Below, one piece after another: positions 13,101-25,537 of a stretch of DNA of 64,000 nucleotides. Under the pieces are notes generated by a model. That model saw only the letters and a program-made list of their open reading frames with translations, was not told the DNA's origin and ran no database searches. The DNA is from Blakeslea trispora (Eukaryota > Mucoromycota > Mucoromycetes > Mucorales > Choanephoraceae), in assembly GCA_025331445.1 (NCBI GenBank), contig JAIWNE010000014.1, positions 1-64,000 of the forward strand. Direction: 5' to 3'. Both the position numbers and the translations under genes were made by a program. How positions within the stretch are numbered: the first letter of the stretch is position 1; each line of letters opens with the position of its first letter.

Positions 13101-13813
13101 CTTGAAGCCTCAAAACAGTTTCCCATTAAACCAATTGAAAAATTATCCTGAAATCTGATTTCTCTGCTAATAGAATGAGGAAGTTAAAAGCTATCAAGAT
13201 TCAAGACCGAAACAAATGCTACATCTTGCATTACATACGAGACTTGGTCTTAAACGACAGATACAGTATTCGCTTTATTAGAAGATGTTCTATTTAAGGG
13301 TGAGATTTTCAAGATTTTTAGCTACGCTTGAATAGAGCGACTACTATAGAATGAAGCAATAGTAGTCAATTATGATTTTTCTCATTGTTTGATAAAGGTG
13401 TTGGCTTGCTCCTGAAGGTAAAGTCAGAGTATCTTGGTGTTATCTTGCTATCCTTCATTAAGTGAAGGTATGGTCATCGAACCTATTGTAAGAAGCCTAA
13501 TCAAAAATATGTCTTTCCTGCATACAAAATTTGCCATCAAATGCACTTTAGCCTTTATCAAATCTTGCTGTGGTTGCATCTGGTGTTTATTGAATATAGT
13601 CAGCATATTGCCTGGTCTGTTCTTATAGACTTGACTCAAGTTCAACCTCATTGGTAGTCGGACACAAATATTCAAAAACTTGAACTCTGTGACTGAGGAT
13701 TTACTGTTTCTATTGCCCCGACATTGAAAAAAATTACAATGCAATCTGCTAGTCGAGAAACTGTCTATATTCTCAACATTTAGCTAGTATACAAGAAAAA
13801 AAATATTAGAGAA
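10197..13813. other. Gene-poor 3.6 kb region
   Basis: No supported gene. Short frames such as 11205-11425 and 13434-13744 overlap on opposite strands and have no recognisable motif; they may be relics of decayed elements. A degenerate MITE copy lies at 13264-13347. Composition is uniformly AT-rich. Confidence 0.55.
13264..13347. mobile_element. Decayed copy of the CAGTAGTCGCTC MITE
   Basis: The segment CTATTTAAGGGTGAGATTTT followed by CAAGATTTTT matches the inner part of the 19.4-kb MITE almost base for base, and the right end GAGCGACTACTA matches its terminal repeat. The left end (CAGTATTCGCTTTATTA) is a mutated version. TA flanks both ends. Shorter than the intact copy by an internal deletion. 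Confidence 0.6.
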
Positions 13814-14311
13814 ATGATACCTAGATTGCCACCTTTATTACTAGCATTGATTGGAGGCGCATCGGTATATGGAATCAAGTATGCTCTAGATCGCTTTGAG
13901 ACTAAAGCAATCGGCCCTCCAGGATCCTCAGAATACTACGAAAAAGTAAATACCTATCGACGCAATATGAAACGTATAGGAACTGCTGGTGCTGTATCCG
14001 CTATCATCTATGCAGGTTATTGGGGTAGGTCCTTATACGAAGAAAGCCTGTCAAAGTACTTCTAATAATTTACAAACATTGTCAAAGCCTATGATGCTCG
14101 TCAGCACCGTCAATCGCCCGCAGTAACGAGTCAAAGTGATATAGAATATAGACAATCTTTCCATGAAGATCAGTACAGAGAAAGAGAGAGAAAATACGCA
14201 TTAGAAAGAGAAGCACTGCGTGCAGCAGAAAGGCAAAAGGAACAAATGCTAAGACAATATTTAGAAAAAGAAGTATCAGCAATGGAAGACGTAGTCAATA
14301 AAAGCAATTAA
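13814..14311 (+). CDS. Small membrane protein with coiled-coil tail, unknown function
   Basis: Not a family I recognise. Two exons (13814-14024 and 14088-14311) give 144 residues. The 63-nt intron has GTAGGT at the start, a TCTAATAAT branch-like site and CAAAG at the end, and the splice keeps the frame open through 224 more bases. The N-terminus is a hydrophobic segment (residues ~5-22, LPPLLLALIGGASVYG). A second weak one follows at ~56-68 (IGTAGAVSAIIYAGYW). The tail is a highly charged Arg/Glu helix (RERERKYALEREALRAAERQ) likely to form a coiled coil, ending EDVVNKSN. The basic first third and short length would suit a mitochondrial inner- or outer-membrane protein, but that is inference. 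Without the splice the frame stops at 14065 after 83 residues. Confidence 0.7.
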
Positions 14312-16740
14312 TCACTTTCTCCTCTCATGCAATACAAAGTTAAAAAAAAAGTTGAGCGGACTTGAAAGAAGGAAACACTGCAAACGATCCATTAGTTTGG
14401 TTATCAATAGAAAACTTCACTGTTTAGCAGAAAATGTTATTGAATTGAACATACGTACATTGACCAATTAACATAGGAAACTCTTTAAACATGCATTAAA
14501 GTTTGCAACTCCAAGTCTGAAATTAGTTTTTTCTCTTTTCTGGGAACAAGCAATACTGACGCCTTGGCATACTGATGTAATAAATGAGTAAATAAAGCTT
14601 GTAGCTATATAGAATTTACCTACTAGTCTTGATTGTTTATCAATAACTCATATACGCATGTATACAAATAGATTTCATATATTCAACAAAGTTTATCGAA
14701 ACCCGCATATAAATGTCATGATTTCCAAGCGCTTATGTTAATATGGAGTTAAAACGAAACTGATTTCTCAAGCCTCTTTTTTTTTTTTTGCTCAGTATGC
14801 CAGAAGTTTGCTTACTTTTTTTTTTGAATAAATTATGTCAGATGTTGGGTTGTTAGTGTTGACAGACCCGGTTTTGAGTTTATATGTAGTGCAGTGTAGT
14901 GGAATAGTAACAGTGTTATTCTTGTCTTTGCAGAAGCTGAAATAAGCTTTAAATCTTTTGAGAATACATCAGGGAATTTAGCATTTTTGGGTAATGAACG
15001 TTGTAATACAGACCTTCTCTTCACTATCAATGGATTGATTGCTATGCGCTCATTGATTTCTTTATAAACTTTCTAGACCAAGTCATACAATAACAATATA
15101 CCTGACAGTTGTACTACTCACAAGGAATTGCCCAATTTGTCTACTGCAAAACTGCCATAACAGTTGGTCTACCTATTTTTCCCTTTTGAGTTGGATGTGA
15201 CCAACAACTCTCCAAATTTAGGATCTAACCTGTCGGTTCGGAAAGACGAGATGAATCGCATGATATATTTTATCTACAGTCTTTGTTCTTGCTGATCCCT
15301 TGTTAATGCAACTGATCTTGATTCAAGAATATATTTTAAGCGCTTATGTACTACACTCTGATACTGGCAGTAGCACTCGCATCTCTGCTCCAAGCAAAAC
15401 ATATCAAGGGACCAGAACAATAAAACAGAAAGCCCTATGTGTTCTCGTTTCCAAGCTCATTTTTCAGGTTTATTCATAAACATTAACTTTAGATCAACAG
15501 CAAAGGCATTCTTTGTCTGAGATTAAATAAATTTGTCTTTGTTCATGCAAGTTATTCTTTACAAGATGTTCGTACAATATCCTCTCATGCAATAATGCTG
15601 CCAGCATGTTCATAAGGGAGCGATATATACAAAGCAATGAAAATGACAGAACTCAAATGTATTTTCTTCAATTTTCTTTGTCAATCACCAGGGTTATTTT
15701 GTAAATAATGACTTCTTTAGTGTGCTTTATATCTTCTTTTATCTCCATCAAAGGCCTTATATTTCGTCTCATTCTACAGGCTGTTGTAACCATAACTTTG
15801 CTTGATGCCAAATACTTTGCCTTTAAGTCCCTAACATGAGGAGAGAGAAGAGAGCGCATCAATAGATGAGTAGTCACGCCATCCTGCCATAAAGCCCAAA
15901 CAAAGAATGAAGAAGGATGCTCTTGAAAAATAGTCTTATGAATGACTAACTAAACGAGAAACTGATACTACGCCATCAATTATTACCTAATTTATATTAT
16001 AATTCATCCAATGCTGAGAATCATTTTTCTCATATTGACCCAACTCTCTTCAAGATTATTTTCCAAGTCAGCGCAGCTTCTTTATTGCGCGTATACTTTC
16101 CGAAAATATTGTAATAGTATCGTTTTTCTGGTTCTTGTGTAACATGTTCTGTCCATTTGTGATGTTTATAAATATGTTCTTGTACATTTGTGTTATGTGT
16201 TTCAAACACAAAAAGGATAGACTAGTAGCAACGGAGGCCAGATAAGTTGATCAGAAGATCTATATCTGAGAGTGAATCGTGAGGATGAAAGAACACTATG
16301 CAGAATAAGAAGGTTGCCTGGTTACAATGTATGGATCAACATCGAAAGAGAAACCTACATTTTGAGACACCTAAACAAAATACATGTGTTTGTGTTATGT
16401 GGAAACAACTTTTGAAAAGTCTCTTTGCCAACCTATCTTCACGTTGCCCTAAGCAGAAGCATACTTTTATTGAGCATACGGTTTAATAGAAGCGAATTGT
16501 ATATTTAAAAAGTCAATATGTAGTAAGGTATTTACGCGGGAACGTTTTTTTTTCTTGGTCCGGGAAACCTTTGATCGGGCAAAAAGTCCCAAAAAGAAAT
16601 CCAGTAATATGGCACGCAGGACCTTATTTTTTTCTTTTTTCTTTTTCTTTTTTTAATAAGTTTCATTTCTTGTTTCTTCTTCCGCTTTTTATTAATTCTT
16701 TTAGACTTCTAGCAAAAGACGTTCGTCTCCTTCATCCTTT
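14312..16740. other. Gene-poor 2.4 kb region
   Basis: No supported gene. Minor frames (14833-15030, 15668-15877, 16298-16486) lack motifs and coding-like neighbours. There are some T tracts only. Confidence 0.55.
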
Positions 16741-18295
16741 TCAAAAATGCAAGGTATGTCTAGAGAATATAAAGCCACACTAATCTGTCATTCAAATAAA
16801 CTAAAAAGGATAGGAATAATCTGTTTAAGATATTCGGTCTAGAAGTGCAAATAAGTAAGATATCATTTAACAACTAGTTCTTTTTGTACTCTTACCACTT
16901 TGTTCTTTTTAGTGATTTTGAATTGATTATTAGACAACAACCTGTACATTCGAGGATGTGTGGTATAGGTGAAAGAGGTAAAACAATATTGGAAGACAAA
17001 GAAACGTTGTACTGAATCATATGTAGTTGACAGAAGACCTATTGACCCACCACCTGTTGTGCAAATCAAGATGAAGAATTCCAACAAAGATGAAAGTATG
17101 GAGAGGTATATCACTTGTAATTCTTTATTAGTAGAGAATCAAGTAAATATCTAAGTGAATAACTTCCTATTATAGAATCTCAGCCCTATGCTCTCATCTT
17201 TTCTTGATTGCCGTTCTAGTACCTGCTGAGGACGATCCATCAGGACAACCTAATATTCTACTTCACAGCAAATTGACAGTTGGACGTACCGTTTCATCGC
17301 TTTACACCTTGCGAGATTTAGATGAATCAGAAGGGGCTTTTTTTGTATTTTCTGACATATCTGTAAGAGCAGAAGGCAGCTATCGATTGCGAATGTGTCT
17401 CTTCGATATTAGAGAGTAAGTCGCCTGTTTTTTTCTCACACTCAGATTATGCTAACTACTTTCTTTTGTTCTCTTTTTCGCACCTTAGCCAAACTGTTCA
17501 TTATAACTCTTCAGTATTAACAGAACCTTTCACTGTATATTCAGCCAAGGCGGTAAGTTTGTTTTTGTCTTGTAAATGTGTAATGATTCTGACTAATTTT
17601 CTAAAAAAAAAAAAATAGTTTCCTGGGATGTATCGATCGTGCCCTTTGGTTCAAAGCTTTGCAAAGCAAGGGCTAAAGATCAGAATTAGAAAAGAGTCTG
17701 GCCCTAGGCCATCCAGATATGTTCAATCAAAGAAAAAAGATATAAGAAAAGCAATTGATACATTGTCAGAACAACAACCACAACAACAGCAGCAGCAACT
17801 ATTACAACAAACGCAACCACAACAAACGCAACAGCAGCAAGTTCAGCAACCACAACAACAACAAATAAACAAGGAAGCATTACCATTACCACCACCTCAG
17901 CCCTATAATATACATTACAGTAATAGATCGATATCAGCATTCAAACGACTAAGTCCTATAGGTAATAAGACACCTGGCTTTTTTTTTTTTTTACAATCAC
18001 TCATATTGTCGCATGTATGCATTTGTTAGATACAGCTCCAAATAAGAGACGACTCAGTCTCTCTTATCTTTTAGATCAAAGCGATTCGCCGCCTCTGAAA
18101 AGAAACAATGATGTCCAGTTAGCTCCTATTGCCATATCAGATGAGACAAAGACATTGAACGTGACAGCCACTTTTCAAGGTACGGCTTTCGCTTTGATAG
18201 CTCATCACAATAACTCGCATCGCTCACTCCATCCTTTAGGTGATAACATCAAGATGGAAGAACTACCACCTATTCTACATTATATCCCAAAATAA
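16741..18295 (+). CDS. Velvet-domain transcription regulator (VosA/VelB type)
   Basis: Velvet proteins bind DNA through an NF-kB-like fold and coordinate development, spores and secondary metabolism. The domain opens FELIIRQQPVHSRMCGIGER near 16915, continues after a 49-nt intron as VDRRPIDPPPVVQI, and then RISALCSHLFLIAVLVPAED from ~17177. It runs through SYRLRMCLFDI, YNSSVLTEPFTVYSAKA and FPGMYRSCPLVQSFAKQG to LKIRIRKESGPRPS (17628 onwards). A Gln-rich linker (~17770-17875) and a Pro stretch follow, then a last exon from ~18031 giving RRLSLSYLLDQSDSPPLKR and ending HYIPK before TAA at 18293. The 5' end is unresolved: the exon containing FELII starts at a phase-2 acceptor at ~16913 and its upstream partner with the ATG could not be fixed (one candidate donor is at ~16755). 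All later splices keep frame. VosA versus VelB cannot be decided. Confidence 0.85.
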
Positions 18296-18650
18296 CACTT
18301 CCTCCATATGCCACATTTATGCACAAAGTAAGAAAAAAATGCAGTAGCAACAAAAAACAAGACCTGTATATAGACATATAAAAATTAAATTATTACTATG
18401 AGAGAAAAAAAAAGAAGAAGCCTACATCATATGCACATTACAATAGAACATAAAAAAGAAACTCAACCTTACCTAGTCTTTTTCTTTGGTTTCTTTGTAC
18501 TACCTTTTGCGTGTACGTTGTTTTTCTTCTGGAATCAACATTTTACTTTCAGGAGAATATAGTTTCTTGAGATTTGCTTGAAACTCAACTACTGAATATT
18601 GCTAGTTTTTTTTTGTGAGATCAACAATTTTTTCTTTGCGATTTGATCAT
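18296..18650. other. Intergenic after velvet gene; coding-like minus-strand piece
   Basis: On the minus strand a frame from about 18595 to 18500 reads VVEFQANLKKLYSPESK and ends in a basic tail RTRKR before TAG. It follows a TAG acceptor and looks like a final exon, but no upstream exon was found, so it stays unassigned. Confidence 0.25.
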
Positions 18651-18948
18651 TTCAGAAAGGCTGTAGAAAAGAAAAAAGCTTCTTTGGAGAATCCTGTAAA
18701 GTTTGAGATCGAGATAAGAAAGTATCTCAGCCAATCAAATAATTACAAAGCCGATGACATTCGATTCAGTTCAACACCTGTGTAAGGTGAAGTTTTAGGT
18801 AATTTTCTCTATACTTTCCTTCAACCTCTCAATACTTGTAATAAAGAGGAAATAAGCTGACCTAATCAGGAAGAAAGAACAAGCGAATCAAAGGACTTTC
18901 AGACAAAGATTTAGAACGGCTCGTCAATCATTTCTCCTGAAGTTCGGA
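18651..18948 (+). pseudogene. Unassigned coding-like exon pieces
   Basis: After an acceptor-like TTTCAG, a plus-strand frame runs through ENPVKFEIEIRKYLSQSNNY and KADDIRFSSTPV to TAA near 18785. A second piece after CTAATCAG reads GRKNKRIKGLSDKDLERLV and ends NHFS before TGA near 18942. Both look like real protein, and GTAAGG follows the first, but the phases do not join cleanly. Either an exon is missing or the gene is broken. Family unknown. Confidence 0.25.
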
Positions 18949-19365
18949 AGAACCCATTTGCGCATTATTATTTTTTTAATCCGCGCACATTTGTTAAATT
19001 TAACAATTACAAAATTTCAAACGCAAACTTAAAAGACTATTTTTAGAAGTTTCAAAGAACAAATGACATACCTGATTATCAGTCTACGTATATGACTGAT
19101 TTGTAAATATCCCAAAAACAAAACGTACGTATTGACCTCGAATCTATTTGCCGTATAGAAGCTCCACCATCTTTGGCGATATTAATATATTTGTCTATAA
19201 GCACATTTTCTGCATAAGAGTTATCCCTAAATACCCATATAGATAGAAAGACAAGGTGGCCTAGCATTTTATTTTCATTATTTTAAACTTACAGTATTGT
19301 AGGCAATTTCAAGGTTTTGAGTACTTGTGCACATTTCCTGGAAGGAAAAAAAAAAAAGCTTGTTA

Positions 19366-19519
19366 CAGTAGTCGCTCTGTTTAAGGGTGTTCTTTTTAAG
19401 GGTATTCTCTATATAAGGGTGGGTTTCTAAAATATTTTTCAATACAAGCTCTAAAACCAATTCTATTTAAGGGTGAGATTTTCAAGATTTTTGGCTACCC
19501 TTAAATAGAGCGACTACTG
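19366..19519. mobile_element. 154-bp MITE with CAGTAGTCGCTCT inverted ends
   Basis: The left end CAGTAGTCGCTCTGTTTAAG and the right end, whose reverse complement is CAGTAGTCGCTCTATTTAAG, match over more than 20 bases with one mismatch. TA lies directly outside both ends, as expected for a TA target duplication of the Tc1/mariner-pogo type. The interior has no coding frame and repeats TTTAAGGGT-like words. A decayed relative is at 13264-13347, showing that it is a family. Confidence 0.8.
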
Positions 19520-22315
19520 TATTTAGATAGACAAATCAATCACTCTGTCCTATATTTTTTTTTATAAGGAAAAGCTCTAGAACCTATTGGTAGGTCTTTG
19601 CGACAACTAAACATAGTATAAATTAACAGTTCTTTTTGTGTTTGAAAAAGAGGCAATAAATTCTAGACGATTAAAGATCAAGACTTCAATAAACAATCAA
19701 TACTCATTACTTATCTGAATCCTTCTTTTTTCTATGCCCGTATCTATCTATCGATTAATGTTGTAAACTCTGTTTTAAAGCTATCCTATTTTGTCATACA
19801 ACTCATCACTGCTTCGTCAACCATGGGATTTCTTTTTCTAGAATTCTAGTTGATTTGCTCTGTGCAACTAGATATCTAAACAATTTGGTCATTAAAAGAC
19901 AAAACAACCAACTTTTGAATAAAGTGCAAGAGGCTTATATTGTGTAGATCGTTTTTGATCAGATCATCAATAGTCGAAAGTGATTACAATTCTAAGACTA
20001 TAAAAACAAATAGATTTGTATTTCAACAACTTAAAGCAAGCTGTATTTGTTAATTATATAATATAAAGAGGGACTGCAGAAAACGACTTCACTGAATAAA
20101 TACCATAACCGGAATAATCAATTTCAGTGCGACTAGAGTCAGAATGAACTAGAATCATGCTAGAAAGGACTCATAATGATTTTTGTAAATTTCTTGACAT
20201 ACAAGAACAAGAAGGGCATTTACTGCTTTCTTCCAACTCTTACCTGAAAGACCAAAATAGAGTATAGAAATTAGCTAATTATCTACCTCTTGTCAAGGCC
20301 ATTGTGTTACAATTTATGAGTAATGCTGAAGAAAGGATATTTTATTATTTATGAGAGAAAAAACATAAGCAGTCAGTGGTGCTTCTACACAGAGTCAAGT
20401 CAGATTAAACATGCATTTTTGTGAGTAAACAAAAAGAAGCACGTTTAGCCACATAAAATTGCATTTTCAGTGTAGACTGGGCTCAAGATTTTGTCTAGCA
20501 ATTGCTTATCCGCCCATATACTCCTACTTACGCAATCTTGACAAGCTCAAGAACTTGTCCAGCGATCACCACTATATTGGGCCGAAATGTACTGACAAAG
20601 AAAGCAAAATAATGTGGTAAAAAACCAACGTCTTGACATGAAGAACTAACTTACAAAAAAATAATTAGATGTCAGGTTTGTTGGCATGACGTTTGACTGT
20701 TCATCGTTTGCCATAGAAGATTGTTACTAAAATTCGATTACAAGGTGCTCTCTTCCCCTGATCCTCTTACGTTCTCATTCCATAATAGCTCTATTATCTT
20801 GAAGAAGCAACTTGAGTACACCATCAACCATACCAACCCAAGATCGTTACAACCCAACAAAAAGATGATGATATATTGATTCATGATCTTACAAAAAGTG
20901 ATTCATTGTTAACATCAAAGAAGGGACACACAATGGAATGATGATAAGGGTTTGGAACAAAAGGAGAGAGAAGGTGCGATAACAGTCTGGTCTTGTCTCG
21001 AATCATATTTAACTGATGGACTTGATTGTTGAATAATAAAAAAAAAAGGATTGAGCTGAAAGAAAATTGATTGGCGGGCAAGAAGTTTAAGCGCATTGAA
21101 AAGTTTTTGATTGGTCAAATCAAAAAGTTATATTTTTATTTTGATGTTTAAACGCAAATCATTGTATCAGTGAAGTATAAAGGAGAGCATCATTAAAAAG
21201 GTTCAGTTTCCTGTTTATATCACAGCACACATAATTGGTTCTGGGTATATTTGCGATGGATAAAAATAAGTAAGCTCTTCTTGTTTAGGCTTAATAACAC
21301 AAGCTTTGTTTCCGAAATTTATCCGTGACCTTCCTCCCTCCCCTCATGCTTCTTTTCTCTTTCTTTGACCATGGGGTTTAATAGAACAAGAATTTTCTTG
21401 CAGTTCAAGTAGTTTTTCTTTGCCAAATATGAGGTGGAGAGAAAAGCTTTTTTTTTCTTTATGTATGTACACCATTTCCGGGAAAAGATCACACATTGAG
21501 AAACACATTGCACAAAAAAAAGAACATTTTGATTGTACTAGCAAAGAACAAAGTATTACACGTTCAATAGAAACTATAGTTTTAGAAAACGGCTATTTAT
21601 CGATCATGCCTGGAGCTTACCGTACCAACAAAGTTGCATTTGATGCGATATCAAGAGCTCTTCTTGGCTTTGCCATGTTTTGTTGCTCTTCTTCTTTATA
21701 CTTTAGTTTTATAGATCGGATCATACTGTACGTTATTGTTTGCTCAAATAAGGATTGTATGGCTAATAAGTGAAAGACAGAGATAGTTACATGCAGCTTT
21801 ATTCTCTTTTTTTTTTTTTTATTATGTTGTCTCAAGCACTCTGCATTGTGCAGATAGAAAAAGAAAAAAAAATAAGCTTCCTCAGTATCTACAAGGCTTC
21901 TTTAGCTACTTGTCGCTCCAACATATCAAAACCAAGATAGCTGTCTTGATTGAAGCCATCAAAATACAAAGCATCACTACCATCGCAAGAGCTAAGCTTG
22001 GGGCAAAAACAACTAAGACATTAGTCCTGTCAAGTTACTGGTCTCAAGATATACAACACCTGCGCAAGATCTAGTTTTTCTTTTTTGCAAATCACATAAG
22101 CCGCTTCTATACTTTGTTTAAATGCATACATAATTGTCTTTTCGATATACTATACTCATATTTCTTATTGCTTTTTTTTTTAATTATTTAATTCTTACTT
22201 TTCTTTTATTTTAATCTTACTTAATAAATTTACAACACATTTAAAAATTTACTTAACATACTCATGTCAAACTTGAAAAAGAACCTAAGTAAACACTTTC
22301 TTATTTGAAGCTGAC

Positions 22316-22430
22316 CCGAGTTACACGAACCCGACGGGTCATTCGGTTATGTCGAGTCGGTTACGAGTCGGTTATATGCTTAGAAAAACAAAGTCGAGTT
22401 GACTCGACCCGACTGCGGTTCCTAGTCGTG
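22316..22430. repeat. Short clustered CGAGTCGG/ACCCGA words
   Basis: GACCCGAGTTAC, AACCCGACGGGTC, GTCGAGTCGGTTA, CGAGTCGGTTA, GTCGAGTTGACTCGAC and CCCGACTGCGG follow one another in ~115 bases. It is a local GC-rich cryptic repeat with internal palindromes inside AT-rich DNA. The nature is unknown. Confidence 0.4.
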
Positions 22431-23884
22431 CTGATCCCCCCCAACAAGAATAATAAACATCTTGTAGCTGACTTGAATAATTTGACGTAGAATTTGCAAC
22501 ATCTTGAAGCTCAACAACTGAATGAAGTGCTCATTTTGATGATGTCAACAAATCCATGTTACAGGTAACTTTTGAAACAACCCATTGGGCCCTCTCTTAC
22601 TCGTTTCCTTAATCTTTCTGTCTCCCCCACCTTAATGCAAGATAAATTCGACTGCCTTCTGGACCTTGGTGACTAAGAGGAGAATGAACGATTCTGGTAG
22701 TATGAATAGGGGAAATACGAGCAGTGGGCTGAACAATGGAAGCCCTGGTCAACCTTGTGGCATAGATGGTCAAAAACAATAAAAACTTATTAAAAAGAAT
22801 TTGAGTGAAAGCATGTTTGATTGTTGGGTTGTATGCAGAGAGAAAGAGAGCAAGCTACTCTTACAGGCTACCAATACTCTGGGCTAAGGGTCTGGTATAT
22901 TCCTAAAGTAACAAGTAAGCACTGTTGCAAAGTTTGCATGAAGAAGGCATAGTAATCCAAATATTTGTTTTTCTCTCTCTCTTTCAGTGTGTCATCCATT
23001 TTCGGAAATGGTCTATTTTTTTTTTCTGCAAGATACTAACTTGGGCTTGCTGTGCAGCCCCCCGTTTCCCCTGTCGGGCAACTGCACCGATATGATTTTT
23101 CTTATTTTTTTCAGGATTCTTATCGTTTGAAAAAGTCGAATTAAAATAAAGAAAAAAAGAAGGGATGAGCATGATGAAAACAAATTAGTCAAAAGGAGGT
23201 GATGCTTATTGTCTCAACTGCAAAACCGTAGTGATGATATACTTCTTGTTAATATTCTAGTCCGACTATGGCTTTTAGTAAAATAGTTCTACCGAAGCAA
23301 AAAAAAAAAAAATAATAGGTCACACAACATTTTTTTAATTAGACGATCGTTTTTTTCTTGATATCTGTAACCTAAACCTCTTACAAGCAAGGGGAGAGTA
23401 AAGAAGAGAGTAGAAGAAAAAAGAAAGGAGAGAGGAAGAAGCCAAACTAAAGGGGAACACTTCAAGGTAATGCAATCCAAATAAAAAGTGAAATTTGAAT
23501 TTCTTTTATAACCTTGCCAATGAATTCATGGTTGTATAAAGAAGCCTTGTGCCAAAGTTCCTTGTAAAGAGCTGAGTATGTTTTCATTCCGCTTAATATA
23601 TATAGTGTTCATTTATTCATCATAAAAAAGTGAATAAGAAAAATCATGCATTGCAAAAGATAATATCAATTGAAAGTAGTTTATGAAAACCTATTTGAAT
23701 GGAATATACCTCTTAAAAATACCTAATTTTTTTCTCTCATCCTGTTCTGTCAAATACATGTTATTATATCACTTGTGAAACCATAGTGATACACTATTAA
23801 GCCATGAATAAGCGTCATGGCACTATTTTGACCCGCGCACGATTTTTTTTTTAGGTATTATTTACTCAGAAAAAAAAAAGTTGG

Positions 23885-23892
23885 TATATATA
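23885..23892 (+). promoter_or_regulatory. TATA-like box of ERG4
   Basis: TATATAAA lies about 78 bases before the ERG4 ATG at 23970. Motif match only. Confidence 0.4.
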
Positions 23893-23969
23893 AATGAGCA
23901 AAATGTTTGCACCTTTTTTTTTTTAAAAAAAAATTCTGTTTTCTTTATAAAAAAAATAATAATTACATT

Positions 23970-25537
23970 ATGACTGAGAAAAAGGCTCAGGTAAATGAGA
24001 ATGGTGTACCTTTATTTAAACAGGTATTATCCAAAAGAGACAAAGAGTTAGACAATGAGATTGTTTATGAATTCGGTGGACCTTTGGGTGCATTGGGCAT
24101 GATGATTGGATTTCCTTGTCTTATGTATTATTTCTGGATCTGTCTTGAATATCATCAAGGCAAGCTGATTACACCTACCTCTTACACCAAGCAAGGTATC
24201 ACTCAATTCTTGTCTCGTGAAATTATGGATAAAATCATGTTGGGTGCCTATCCTACCTGGTTTGCCATCAAGACTTATATGGGTTATATTGCTATTTCAC
24301 TTTGTTTGGCTTATGTCATGCCTGGTCCTGTTGTTGAAGGTCTTCCTATTCCTTCTTTAAATGGCCAAAGAGTAAAGTATAGAATGTGATTGTGATAAGC
24401 AAGAGAGAGAAAGAAAGAAAAAGAAACTAACAGTTGGGGATTTCTTTTTGTAGCTTAAATATCTTTGTAATGGTTTATCTCAATGGTATTTGACACTTGC
24501 ACTTGCTGCTGGTGCTCATATTACAGGTGTATTCCGTTTGACCAACATCATTGATAACTTTGGCAGTATCATGACAGTCGCCATGATCTGGGGTTTCACT
24601 ATGTCTACCATTGTCTTTTTGACTTCCATTCTCTCTGGTACTCAACATCGTATGTCAGGTAACCTTATCTATGATTACTTTATGGGTGCACCTTTGAATC
24701 CTCGTATTGGTCATATTGACTTGAAGATGTGGGCTGAGTGTCGTGTTCCTTGGGTTATCTTGTTCTTTACTTCTGTTTCTTGTGCTTTAAAGCAATATGA
24801 AACCCGTGGTTATGTGACTGGCCCTGTTGCCTTTATGGTCCTTGCTCACTTTTTATATGCTAATGCCTGTCACAAGGGAGAAGAATGTATTCCTACCTCT
24901 TGGGATATGTTTTTCGAAAAGGATGGTATGGGGAGAAAATAAAAAGAGGCAAAGAAAAGGATAGGATTGATTTATGCATGTTTTCTTAGGTTTCATGCTT
25001 ATTTTCTGGAATATGGCTGGTGTCCCTTTCACCTATTGTTATTCTTCCATCTACTTGATGAAATACGATTTGACAACCGGTAGACCCATCACACATCACA
25101 CAGCTTACACTGCCTTGATCTTTGGTGTCTTGTTGTTTGCCTACTACGTTTTTGATACAGCCAATGCTCAAAAGAACCGTTTCCGTATGGAACAGAATGG
25201 TTCTTACTTTGATCGCGCTGCTTTCCCTCAATTACCTTGGGGTAGAATCAAGAACCCTACTTACATCAAGACCGAAAATGGTAATCTCTTGTTGACCTCA
25301 GGATGGTGGAAGTATGCCCGTAAGCCTCATTACACTGCTGATCTCTTCCAATCTCTCTCTTGGGGTTTAATCACTGGTTTTGATTCTTTCTTGCCTTACT
25401 TTTACTTTTGCTTCTTCCTCTGTGTTCTGACACACCGTGTCTCCAGAGATATCGAACGCTGTGCTAAAAAGTACGGCAAAGATTGGGACAAGTACTGTGA
25501 GACTGTGCCTTATATCTTTATTCCTTATGTCTTTTAG
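23970..25537 (+). CDS. ERG4: Delta(24(24(1)))-sterol reductase Erg4
   Basis: Erg4 catalyses the last step of ergosterol synthesis, reducing the C24(28) double bond with NADPH in the ER membrane. Three exons (23970-24371, 24454-24925, 24990-25537) give 473 residues, the same length as yeast Erg4. The start is [12 protein letters not shown], and residues ~38-58 ([20 protein letters not shown]) form the first of about eight membrane segments. Family motifs are [47 protein letters not shown], and the C-terminal [19 protein letters not shown] followed by FIPYVF. The HKGEECIPT and NMAGVPFTY signatures separate it from C-14 reductase Erg24, the closest alternative. No truncation or frameshift. Confidence 0.94.

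Larger units (their letters stand above)
18949..23969. other. Gene-poor 5 kb region upstream of ERG4
   Basis: No supported gene apart from the MITE at 19366-19519. An open plus-strand frame at 21878-22077 (YLQGFFSYLSLQHIKTKIAV) has no recognisable motif. 22316-22430 carries repeated CGAGTCGG/ACCCGA words. Overlapping short frames at 20881-21118 and 21319-21835 are not convincing. T and A homopolymers are common. Confidence 0.5.

Noticed and set aside
20881..21835. Several overlapping short frames on both strands
   Set aside because: They overlap each other, start at non-ATG codons in part, and have low-complexity composition typical of AT-rich DNA.
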